This document shows positions 53,615 through 61,597 of a DNA stretch of 64,000 nt, piece after piece. Location of the stretch: assembly GCA_020439995.1 (NCBI GenBank), contig JAGROY010000137.1:17116-81115 (forward strand), written 5' to 3'. The stretch is from Verrucomicrobiia bacterium. GTDB lineage: Bacteria > Verrucomicrobiota > Verrucomicrobiia > Verrucomicrobiales > DEV007. Both the position numbers and the translations under genes were made by a program. The notes beneath the pieces were generated by a model, which was not told the origin of the DNA, searched no databases, and saw only the letters and a list, made by a program, of their open reading frames with translations. Each line of letters begins with the position of its first letter. Positions within the stretch are counted from its first letter, which is position 1.

Positions 53615-55066
53615 ATGTCTGAACGAAAACCAACTTCGCACGCGAATCTCTCCAGACGCACCATGATCCAGGCCGGTTCCATTGGTCTGCTGGGGCTCGG
53701 TCTGCAACAGGCTGGCCTGTTGAGAGCGCTGGGAGAATCGAATGGGGCGCCTGGCAAACGGGCGAAATCGGTGATTTTCATCTTCCTTTCCGGCGGGCTG
53801 TCGCAGATCGATACCTTCGACATGAAGCCCGATGCTTCCGAAGATATTCGTGGAGCGTTCAAGCCGTTGGCCACCCGGACACCTGGGCTGCACATTTGTG
53901 AACATTTGCCTATGCTGGCCAAACGTAGCCAGCTCTGGGGATTGTGCCGATCGATCACTCACGATTCCAACGAGCATTCGCAAGGCCATCACATTATGCT
54001 CACGGGCCGGTCGGAATTGCCTGTTGGTTTCAGTCCTGCTACTCCTCTGCCAACAAATTGGCCGTCGATTGCCGCTTTGGCGGGCAAGGTGCTTCCGCCA
54101 GTTGGAAGTTTACCTGCATCAGTGGTGCTCCCGGAAAAGATCATTCACCGAACCGGTCGTACTATTCCCGGGCAGTTCGCGGGGATGTTAGGGAATCACC
54201 ACGAACCATTCTTCGTGGAAAGTTCCCGATACAATCCTAACAGTTACGGTGCGTATTCCGACTATCTCTTTGATCATGCAGAAGGGAAAGTCGACGGCAC
54301 TCGATTGCAGTTTCGCGTGCCTGATTTTTCGCTTCCAGACAGTGTCAGTCTTGATCGCCTTCGTGATCGCATCGATCTTTCCCGCCATATCACAGCTCAG
54401 CAGGAGCATCTGGAGCGGGCGGCGGCCAGCAGTGGAATGGATCGTTACGGTGAGATGGCTGTGTCTCTTCTTGCCGATTCCAAGACCCGTGCGGCCTTCG
54501 ATGTCCATGGCGCTGATCCGAAATTACAGAACAGGTATGGCCGGAATGCCTTTGGTTGGTCGCTGTTGATGGCCCGTCAGCTGGTGGAAGCAGGAGTGAA
54601 TCTGGTGCAGGTCAACCTTGGCAACAATGAGGCGTGGGATACGCATCAGGCGATATTTCCCAGTCTCAAGAACTACCTGTTGCCGCCCACTGACCGGGCA
54701 GTCGCGGCGTTGCTTGATGACCTGCAGGAACGTGGAATGCTTGATGATACATTGGTTGTCATGGCTAGCGAGTTCGGACGGACGCCCAAGATTTTCAAAC
54801 TTCCCAACGTGACTCTGCCCGGGCGTGACCACTGGGGGGCCGCGCAGACCGCATTCTTTGCAGGTGGTGGAGTTACTGGAGGGGCGATTGTTGGCTCAAC
54901 AGATTCGCTTGGTGCCTACCCGGCCAGCGATCCACAACGTCCAGAGGATTTCGCCGCAACGATCTACCACGCGCTAGGCATTCCTCAGCACGCTACCTGG
55001 AACGATTTGTCCGGCCGCCCCCACTTCATCTACCATGGTCAGCCCATTGCTGAACTGTTCGGGTGA
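53615..55066 (+). CDS. DUF1501 protein (sulfatase-like fold), Tat signal
   Basis: 483 residues. Tat-type signal S13-R-R-T-M17 followed by QAGSIGLLGLGLQQAGL. The DUF1501 core is recognisable: AKSVIFIFLSGGLSQIDTFDMKP near the start, THDSNEHSQGHHIMLTGR, NRYGRNAFGWSLLMARQLVEAGV, WDTHQAIFPSLKNYLLPPTDRAVAALLDDLQERGMLDDTLVVMASEFGRTP and HWGAAQTAFFAGGGV. The fold is of the alkaline phosphatase/sulfatase superfamily, but DUF1501 proteins usually pair with DUF1553/PSD1 cytochromes. Here that partner is absent; the gene stands alone between two oxidoreductase genes. Function unproven. Confidence 0.92.
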   Translation: MSERKPTSHANLSRRTMIQAGSIGLLGLGLQQAGLLRALGESNGAPGKRAKSVIFIFLSGGLSQIDTFDMKPDASEDIRGAFKPLATRTPGLHICEHLPMLAKRSQLWGLCRSITHDSNEHSQGHHIMLTGRSELPVGFSPATPLPTNWPSIAALAGKVLPPVGSLPASVVLPEKIIHRTGRTIPGQFAGMLGNHHEPFFVESSRYNPNSYGAYSDYLFDHAEGKVDGTRLQFRVPDFSLPDSVSLDRLRDRIDLSRHITAQQEHLERAAASSGMDRYGEMAVSLLADSKTRAAFDVHGADPKLQNRYGRNAFGWSLLMARQLVEAGVNLVQVNLGNNEAWDTHQAIFPSLKNYLLPPTDRAVAALLDDLQERGMLDDTLVVMASEFGRTPKIFKLPNVTLPGRDHWGAAQTAFFAGGGVTGGAIVGSTDSLGAYPASDPQRPEDFAATIYHALGIPQHATWNDLSGRPHFIYHGQPIAELFG

Positions 55067-55119
55067 GTGGGATGGGACGTGGACTAATCTGAGAAGGAAT
55101 TGCTAAGGGGCGGAACGTT

Positions 55120-57690
55120 TCACGTGCCAGGGTTCGCGAAAACCTCCAGCTGATGAATCGACCAGAATTTGCCGTTTGCTTTTCCGTTCTGGTTGATGCG
55201 GACGTGGCGGGTTTTGGTCGGGGGCAGGAGGATGTCGGTAGCGGGCTCTTTGCTGTTTTGAGTGTTGGCGACGATTTCCTTCCAATGTTCGCCGTCGTCG
55301 GAGACCTCAACTGCATAGGAGCGCGGGTAGTCGTCGGGTGAGCTTTCGCAATGAAGCGTGATGGATGTCACTTCGCGCGGGTCGCCCATGTCAAACGCAA
55401 ACCACATCCCCGGTTGCTGCACGGCACCGGTGTCCCAGCGCGTGCGGGCATTGCCGTCGATGGCGCGTCGGCAGCCCTTGCCATTGTGGCTGGCGGAGAA
55501 CTTCCATTTTCTCATTTCGCGAGGCGAAACCGGCGTCATCGCCAGAATCTCCGATGAATGATACATTTCCTTGCGGTCGGCAATGGAGGCTCTGACACTG
55601 GCAACGTCTTCTTTGCTGATTCCTGACGCTCTGTTGCCCCACGAACTGCGGAGGAACGTCAATACAGATGCGAGCCATTCGTCATCATAAGTTTCCAGCG
55701 GCAGCATTGGGCCCGGGTATGCCTTACCGTCGAGGTCGCCGTGCATGCCTTTGAGTACGATACGAATTGGGATGTCTTTCCGACCGAGCAGGCGGGGGGA
55801 ACCGGCGAGTGGTGCGCCGAGTGTGACGTCTCCCAGGCCCGGTGCTGGCGTTCCTTTTCCATCGGGGCCGTGGCAGGCGATGCAGATGGTCTGGAAATTC
55901 TGCTCACCTGCTGCGAGGAACTTGCTGCGCTCGCGGCGGCGTTTGGCGTCTTCAAGCTGCGCGCGTCCGATGTCGGTGATGCGGGCCAGTGCTTCATTGC
56001 CGGAGTGTCTCGATTGCGTGGCTGCGACCAACTCAGGCCCACCGTCGACTCCTGACCGCCCGAGGGACAGCACCCACTGGATGGCGACATCGATGTCCGG
56101 ATCGCTTTCGACAATTTTCAGTCGCTCTAACAATGCCATATTTCCCCTGGTGAGTTCCGGTTCACACAGTCGCACAGCTGCTGCGCGAACCCGTGCATCC
56201 GGGTCGCTGAGGGCGGCAACGATTAATTCCTCGTCGAATGTGTTCAGGCCATCGAGAGTCCAGAGAGCGTGGAGTCTGCCCAGCGGATTCGTGCCGTGCT
56301 TTGCAAGCTCCTTGAGCTGTGGAATGACGCTGGTGTCCTGGCGCACCACGATCAGCTTCTGTGCGGTATCGCGCCACCATCCATTTGGATGCGACAAGTG
56401 GCCGACCAGCTCTTCGGTGGGTGCTTTCAACATTTGCGGCTTGCTGCCGCGTTGAGTCGATTCATGAACGATGCGGTAGATGCGGCCGCGGTGGATGTTT
56501 TTGTCGAGGCCATGGTTTTCGACCACCTCGCGAAGGTAAGAACCCGGGCGCACCCAGTTTCCCTCCTGAATGATGCCGCGGTACATGTCACAAAGGTAGA
56601 GGCATCCATCGGGGCCGGTCTTGGCATTGATGGGACGGAAGTTTGCATCGCGCGAGCGCAGAAATTCCGTGCCTGGTGTGGCATTGGAGACGACGATCCT
56701 GCCATTCTCATTGGTGACCTTTGCGCGGCGGACGAGTCTGCCTACCGGCTCGGGAATGATGTAGTCACCGTAGAAATCGGCGGGCAATCGATCACCCCTG
56801 AAGATGTGCTGGCCGGCGCATCCGGTGAAGGCATTAAGAGTAAGGCTGTCGGCGCGGAAGCGGCCCTTGCCTCCCTGGACATCTGGAATGTGCACGATAG
56901 GAAACACTTCGCGGAATCCGGGCGCCTGTTCGCCGGGTAGCGAGATCTGACCGTACACATGCGGGCGTTGAAAATTCATCGCTGGGTTCTCACCGCCCGC
57001 CGCGCTGAAAAAATTCCGTCCCACGTCATCATGGGTCACGCCCCACTGGCCGGTGCCGTGCGGGATGTCCTCTGCGATGACGTGATCACCCATCCAGCGG
57101 TAGCGCTTGTTGGTGTAGGTGACGTACATCCAGTTGTCGATGTTCCAGTCGAGCCCGCTCGGCTGATGTTCCAGGTTGCCGCCGCGCGGGCCGCCTTCGT
57201 AGACGAGCTTTTTTTCATCTGCCACGCCGTCGCCATCGGTGTCGCGATAGCAGTAGAGGTCAAAGGTGTTGGTCTCCCTGATCAGCACGCGGTCATCGAT
57301 TGGCTGAATCATCCTGGGCATCACCAGACCGTCAGCGAAGACCGTTCGCTTGTCCATTCGCCCGTCGTCGTCAGTATCCTCTAACAAAACCACACGACAG
57401 ACGGGTTCAAGTTGATCCCTGCCGTCGATCTCCTGCATATAGGAGTTCAACTCGGCCACATACAACTTGCCATCGCCATCAAATGCAATCGCCGCCGGTT
57501 CATCGACCATGGGTTCGGCAGCGACGAGTTCAACGCGGTAGCCTTCCTGCAGCTCCATCATGGCCATGCTCTCCTCCGGCGAGTAGGTGCGGGCTTTCTC
57601 GTCGTAGAGCGCCTGGTCGAACGGGGTGGCTGCTGCTATGCCGATCGTGAGGGCGAGGCAGGTGACGAGGAGGTTGATTCGGGAGTGCAT
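55120..57690 (-). CDS. PVC-type multidomain protein: beta-propeller, HEAT, cytochrome c, F5/8 type C domain
   Basis: 856 residues with a signal peptide (1-21). Propeller about 45-410 (EEGYRVELVAAEPMVDEPAAIAF-like start, DGDGKLYVAELNSYMQ, GLDWNIDNWMYVTYTNKRY, GPDGCLYLCDMYRGII). HEAT-like helices about 420-560. Cytochrome c with C603-I-A-C-H607 about 590-690 (GMHGDLDGKAYPGPMLPLETYDDEWLA). A C-terminal F5/8 discoidin-like domain about 720-853 (KGCRRAIDGNARTRWDTG). This is the PVC-type membrane-bound dehydrogenase architecture. ATG 57690 follows the upstream stop by one base (TAACATG). Last gene of a three-gene unit with copper-protein and propeller genes. Confidence 0.9.
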   Translation of the reverse strand: MHSRINLLVTCLALTIGIAAATPFDQALYDEKARTYSPEESMAMMELQEGYRVELVAAEPMVDEPAAIAFDGDGKLYVAELNSYMQEIDGRDQLEPVCRVVLLEDTDDDGRMDKRTVFADGLVMPRMIQPIDDRVLIRETNTFDLYCYRDTDGDGVADEKKLVYEGGPRGGNLEHQPSGLDWNIDNWMYVTYTNKRYRWMGDHVIAEDIPHGTGQWGVTHDDVGRNFFSAAGGENPAMNFQRPHVYGQISLPGEQAPGFREVFPIVHIPDVQGGKGRFRADSLTLNAFTGCAGQHIFRGDRLPADFYGDYIIPEPVGRLVRRAKVTNENGRIVVSNATPGTEFLRSRDANFRPINAKTGPDGCLYLCDMYRGIIQEGNWVRPGSYLREVVENHGLDKNIHRGRIYRIVHESTQRGSKPQMLKAPTEELVGHLSHPNGWWRDTAQKLIVVRQDTSVIPQLKELAKHGTNPLGRLHALWTLDGLNTFDEELIVAALSDPDARVRAAAVRLCEPELTRGNMALLERLKIVESDPDIDVAIQWVLSLGRSGVDGGPELVAATQSRHSGNEALARITDIGRAQLEDAKRRRERSKFLAAGEQNFQTICIACHGPDGKGTPAPGLGDVTLGAPLAGSPRLLGRKDIPIRIVLKGMHGDLDGKAYPGPMLPLETYDDEWLASVLTFLRSSWGNRASGISKEDVASVRASIADRKEMYHSSEILAMTPVSPREMRKWKFSASHNGKGCRRAIDGNARTRWDTGAVQQPGMWFAFDMGDPREVTSITLHCESSPDDYPRSYAVEVSDDGEHWKEIVANTQNSKEPATDILLPPTKTRHVRINQNGKANGKFWSIHQLEVFANPGT

Positions 57691-57691
57691 G

Positions 57692-59176
57692 TTATTTCGA
57701 TGGAATCTCGTTCATGGTGTAGTAGCCGACCGGGTGGAGCAGGGGCTGGTCTGCAGCATTGCGAACTCCGGGTAATGTAAGCTTGTGCACATGGCCTTTG
57801 ATCAGCTTGTTGGTGAACAGGCGGGCGGATTTTCCATCAGCGCCGGGAACGGCTCTTTCGATCGTCAGTGTCTCACGATCGACTACCGGGCTGCCGTAGC
57901 TGGCCTGGTAGATGTAAGTGAATGCGTCGAGCACATAGGATGCCGGATCCGCGATCGTTTCTGGATCTGCCGACTCAGTGAAGGTAAGCTCAAAGCCGTC
58001 CGGCCTGGCCTTCATTTCCAGGATTTCGAAAGGGATTTTTCCAGTCCAGTTCACGCGTTCCAGGGCGAATGGCTTGCCTCCCCGGGCGCCCCATCCGCGA
58101 TCGGTGCCGCCGACGAACAGTGAGCCGTCCGGGCACATGCGGATCGGCACATTACCCGAACCAAACCCCTCCAGGAACGGGAACGCAGCACCTTGATACA
58201 TGCCGTTGACCTGTTCGAGGAATACGCGATGAACGGTGGATGCGGTCTGCTCGGCGATGAACATTTGGTTTTCAAATGGGCCGAACTTCCCACCAGTGGT
58301 ATCACAGGCGATGCCCGCTGGCGAATTGCCCATCTCGCCGTGTGGAAGCACCACCGCCGGAGGAACGAACTCGGGAATGCGCTCGCGCTCGGTGACGATA
58401 CGGCTGCCGCTGTTGGGCTCCACGGGGCGCGGGCCGATGGCGTCGGTCAGACCATAGTGGACATTGCCGGTGGGATTGCCCTGGAACGATCCGGGCTTGA
58501 GGTGTTTCAAGGAACTTGAGCCATTCCACGGGCCCTGGTTGTCGCAGTAGAACATGTCACCCAGATGGTTTTCTCCGATGCCGCCGGGAGAGCGAATACC
58601 GCTGGCTGTGGGGATCATTTTTCCATCGGGTGTGATGCGCATGCACCAGCCACGGTAGTCCGCGCGCGTGCCGCCTGAGCCGGTGAGGCAAAGGACGACC
58701 CAGATGTTGCCGTCCTTGTCCGGGCGGGAGCCGAACGCGTACTCGTGGTAGTCACCACAGATGCCCCAGTCGCTGCTGACGCATTCGAAGATGTCCGCCG
58801 CGCCATCGCCGTCTGAATCCTTCAGTCGCGAGACTTCCGGGCGCTGCGTTGCGTATAGCCAGCCATCTACCCAGGCGAGTCCGAGCGATTCATGCAGGCC
58901 CTGGGCGAACAGCGTCCACTTGGCATTCGATGGATCGGGGGCAAAGGCACCATCGATGGTGTAAATGTCACCGCGCCGGGAGGCGACCGCCAGCATTTGA
59001 TTCGGCATGATTTCGATTCCGCTCGGTTCCAGAACCACTCCTTCCGGAATCGGGATCGGGGTGATAGGGTAGTAGTCGCTTTCCTGCGGGGGCGATGTCT
59101 GGGCGCTGGTGGTTCCGCCAGCAGCGATGAGGTATATGCAACCAAACAGTGACAGAGATAATTTTGTTACGGTCAT
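57692..59176 (-). CDS. Secreted glucose/sorbosone dehydrogenase-like beta-propeller protein
   Basis: 494 residues from the ATG at 59176, 11 bases after the upstream gene; a longer frame to 59221 overlaps it. Signal peptide VTKLSLSLFGCIYLIAAGGTTSAQ. Propeller blades are visible as SGIEIMPNQMLAVASRRGDIYTID, ESLGLAWVDGWLYATQRPEVSRLKDSDGDGAAD, DKDGNIWVVLCLTGSGG, SPGGIGENHLGDMFYCDNQG and PDGSLFVGGTDRGWG. Resembles PQQ-dependent soluble sugar dehydrogenase-like folds, but PQQ-binding residues cannot be confirmed by eye. Lies between a copper protein and a heme protein gene in one unit, so electron transfer among the three products is a reasonable inference. Confidence 0.83.
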   Translation of the reverse strand: MTVTKLSLSLFGCIYLIAAGGTTSAQTSPPQESDYYPITPIPIPEGVVLEPSGIEIMPNQMLAVASRRGDIYTIDGAFAPDPSNAKWTLFAQGLHESLGLAWVDGWLYATQRPEVSRLKDSDGDGAADIFECVSSDWGICGDYHEYAFGSRPDKDGNIWVVLCLTGSGGTRADYRGWCMRITPDGKMIPTASGIRSPGGIGENHLGDMFYCDNQGPWNGSSSLKHLKPGSFQGNPTGNVHYGLTDAIGPRPVEPNSGSRIVTERERIPEFVPPAVVLPHGEMGNSPAGIACDTTGGKFGPFENQMFIAEQTASTVHRVFLEQVNGMYQGAAFPFLEGFGSGNVPIRMCPDGSLFVGGTDRGWGARGGKPFALERVNWTGKIPFEILEMKARPDGFELTFTESADPETIADPASYVLDAFTYIYQASYGSPVVDRETLTIERAVPGADGKSARLFTNKLIKGHVHKLTLPGVRNAADQPLLHPVGYYTMNEIPSK

Positions 59177-59187
59177 TTTGGTGATGA

Positions 59188-60837
59188 TCACTGAGGGGTC
59201 GTTTCGGTTTTGCTGAGCCATTGGTAGGTGATGCCGAAGCTGGCACTGCTGTCAGAGAACGCGACGGGGATGATGAGGTTTCCACCTTGCAATGTGGAGT
59301 CCGCACCGGTGATGCTGATCCTTTGGCCGGCGGCAGTCAGGTAGGTCGAGTTTTTCTCGGACGCGATCTGCCCGGTCGCCACACGGAAGTAGAGCTGTGG
59401 GGCCTCCGGTTTTCCTTGCAAGGTGATGGTGCGCTGGAGTGAAAGCTGGCCATCGTCGCCAGTCACGGGGACACAGCGGTCGACAACGTCCACGCTGCCA
59501 TTGATCTGGTAGAGAAACTCGGGGTTGCCGTTCGGATCCCAGAACCGGTAACCTTTGAATCTGGAATCCACTGCGCGGGGCGCTGGTTCCGGCCATGGGG
59601 CATCGGGCGACGCCAGCGTGGCGAAGCCTTCTCCTGGCGGCAAGGGGATGACGTCCTTGCCGCTCGGTGGCTGGTAGCCCTGTCCGCGTCCGTTCCAGTG
59701 GCGCGCGGCATCCATGAAATCGCCTGTCCACATCAAAGCGAGTCGCACCTGATTGGCGTCGAAGGCGAGGCTGACGCCACCAGGGAAACCGACGGCGATC
59801 GCGCGGTCTCCTGCTCCTTCGATGAAGTTTCGATAGATGACCGGGCGATCTTTCGGAATCAAAGGGATTCCCGTGATGAGGCTGCTGTTAGTTGGTCGCG
59901 GCGCTCGCTTGCTAAGCCGGGTGGCCCTGCCCTTGAGTCCCGGGCCCGCCCAGCGTGCTTCCAGGCTTTCCTCGCCTGCACGCTCAAAGTAGTTCAGGCG
60001 GAGACGGTGTTCTCCAGCGGTCAGCGTGACGATTCCTTTTTTTTCTCCGTGTGCGTGGATGCCGTCGTTGTTCACGATGAGTTCGTCATCGACAAAAATC
60101 TGGGATCCATCGTCGGACGCCACTGCAAAAGTAAACTCGCCCGCTTCAGGCGCAGTGATGATTCCCTCATAAACGATAGCGAAGTCACTGCTGAGTTCGC
60201 CCCTTACCGCAAGGTCGATCTGGCCGCTGGCAATGGAATCGGTTTCTTCGGGTTCCAGCGCAGCGAAGTCCGGCATCTTGTCCCAGCTTCCTTTGAACAG
60301 TGTGTATGTTAGATCTTTGATCGGGCCCTGCGCATTCCTGGGCTCCGCCGCTTTTTCAGGGCCACCTTCGCGCACGATCATTACCCCTTTCATGATCACG
60401 GCGTGGCCGGGATAGGTGCAGACAAAATCGTAGCGGCCTTCCTTTTTAGGAGATTGAAAAGTGACGGCAGCGCTCTGCTGCGGGTCGACCATGCCTGTCG
60501 CGGCCAGAATGCGCTCGTCCTCCGGGATCCACTGCTTCTCAAAACCCTTTTCCCCAAGCTCCCAGGCCACCTGGGCAACGGCCAGGCTGACGCCTTCGCG
60601 ATCGCACACGACGAGGTTGTGGGGCAGGTCATCCGCGTTCTTGAGCACAAGCTTTACTGGCACACCAGGAGGCACTGTGAACTCGCTGGTGTCGTACTTC
60701 ATCTGTGCTTGAATCGTGCCAATCTCGACGAGGAAGGGGGTCGCCGAATCCTGAGCTGTGGCCCGGTGTAACGCGAATGAGGAGCTGGTCAGCGCGAGTG
60801 CGACGAGTTTTTTGACTGAGGAGTGAAATAGGGGCAT
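59188..60837 (-). CDS. Type I copper (plastocyanin/azurin-like) + PA14 secreted protein
   Basis: 549 residues from the ATG at 60837; a longer open frame to 60894 has no signal-like start. Signal peptide (VALALTSSSFALHRATAQ). Residues about 35-158 form a cupredoxin domain with all four copper ligands: H73 (DLPHN), C140, H145 (VCTYPGH) and M149 (AVIMKGVM). Residues about 190-320 match PA14 (DFAIVYEGIITAPEAGEFTFAVASDDGSQIFVDDELIVNNDG, VTLTAGEHRLRLNYFE). The C-terminal 200 residues are beta-rich and unassigned. First gene of a three-gene unit, so it may carry electrons between the propeller oxidase-like protein and the cytochrome. Confidence 0.88.
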   Translation of the reverse strand: MPLFHSSVKKLVALALTSSSFALHRATAQDSATPFLVEIGTIQAQMKYDTSEFTVPPGVPVKLVLKNADDLPHNLVVCDREGVSLAVAQVAWELGEKGFEKQWIPEDERILAATGMVDPQQSAAVTFQSPKKEGRYDFVCTYPGHAVIMKGVMIVREGGPEKAAEPRNAQGPIKDLTYTLFKGSWDKMPDFAALEPEETDSIASGQIDLAVRGELSSDFAIVYEGIITAPEAGEFTFAVASDDGSQIFVDDELIVNNDGIHAHGEKKGIVTLTAGEHRLRLNYFERAGEESLEARWAGPGLKGRATRLSKRAPRPTNSSLITGIPLIPKDRPVIYRNFIEGAGDRAIAVGFPGGVSLAFDANQVRLALMWTGDFMDAARHWNGRGQGYQPPSGKDVIPLPPGEGFATLASPDAPWPEPAPRAVDSRFKGYRFWDPNGNPEFLYQINGSVDVVDRCVPVTGDDGQLSLQRTITLQGKPEAPQLYFRVATGQIASEKNSTYLTAAGQRISITGADSTLQGGNLIIPVAFSDSSASFGITYQWLSKTETTPQ

Positions 60838-60938
60838 GATGGACGCTTTGCTAGGGGAGGAGACGGATCGATGCAAGCCCACCGTCGCGGCCATGGTGCT
60901 GGCCGTGTTTCTGGGGTAGTTTCTAAAACGGAAACGTG

Positions 60939-61427
60939 TTAATCCGCCGAATCCGCCCGTGCCTCCACAAGCGCGCGCTCCATTTCCGCCAGTCGCCTGG
61001 AGGTGCTGTCCAGGCGCTGCGCCAGCACGTCTGCCAGAAACCGGTAAAGCTCGGCCTGGTACACCAGCCGTTGTTCCTCAGTGAGGGAATCGACAAATGA
61101 CCCGTCCACCCGGAGGCAGAAAACCCGCTCTTTCGCACGCACCGTAGCTGAGCGCCGACGGTGGAGCAGTGCCTGTTCGCCTAGAATCTCCCCGCTGGTG
61201 GCAATGGTGGCGACCACTTCTCCGTCCGTAATGATTTCCACCGATCCCTTCATTAACACGAGGAAATGATTCTCGTCTTCGCCCTCCAGCAGCAGCACTT
61301 CGCCCGGGGCTGCTTCGAGAATCATCGATTGCAGCATGAGTTCGTCGATCGTCTTCTGGTCGATGTGTGCCATAAACGGCACACGGCTCAATTGTGAACC
61401 AAGCCTGAAGTAGCGGTGTTCTTTCAT
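60939..61427 (-). CDS. Cyclic nucleotide-binding domain protein (no DNA-binding domain)
   Basis: 162 residues from the ATG at 61427; the frame is open to 61550 and the true start is uncertain. Residues about 12-125 form a cNMP-binding beta-roll: LRPG-like EAAPGEVLLLEGEDENHFLVLMKGSVEI, and the phosphate-binding cassette ILGEQALLHRRRSATVRA (E84, R92). The C-terminal part is a charged helix with QRLDSTSRRLAEMERALVEARADSAD, with no helix-turn-helix, so it is not a CRP-type regulator. It may be a cAMP-responsive partner or a stand-alone sensor. Lies between the copper-protein operon and the retropepsin gene. Confidence 0.87.
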   Translation of the reverse strand: MKEHRYFRLGSQLSRVPFMAHIDQKTIDELMLQSMILEAAPGEVLLLEGEDENHFLVLMKGSVEIITDGEVVATIATSGEILGEQALLHRRRSATVRAKERVFCLRVDGSFVDSLTEEQRLVYQAELYRFLADVLAQRLDSTSRRLAEMERALVEARADSAD

Positions 61428-61597
61428 GAAGGGTGAGACTAAGGGATTCGTCCTCACAGGCAATACTGATTGTTGCTCAAACGCGCCACACACTTGCATC
61501 CGAAGATCGCACTTAACCAGGGCCAGACACGCAAAATGCTTGAGAATCACAGCATGAATCCGCTACTGTCAGGCAATACGTCACGCATCCAGGCACC

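Noticed and set aside
56269..56940. Plus-strand frame of 223 codons
   Set aside because: Antisense to the PVC-type cytochrome protein, which has clear propeller and CIACH motifs.
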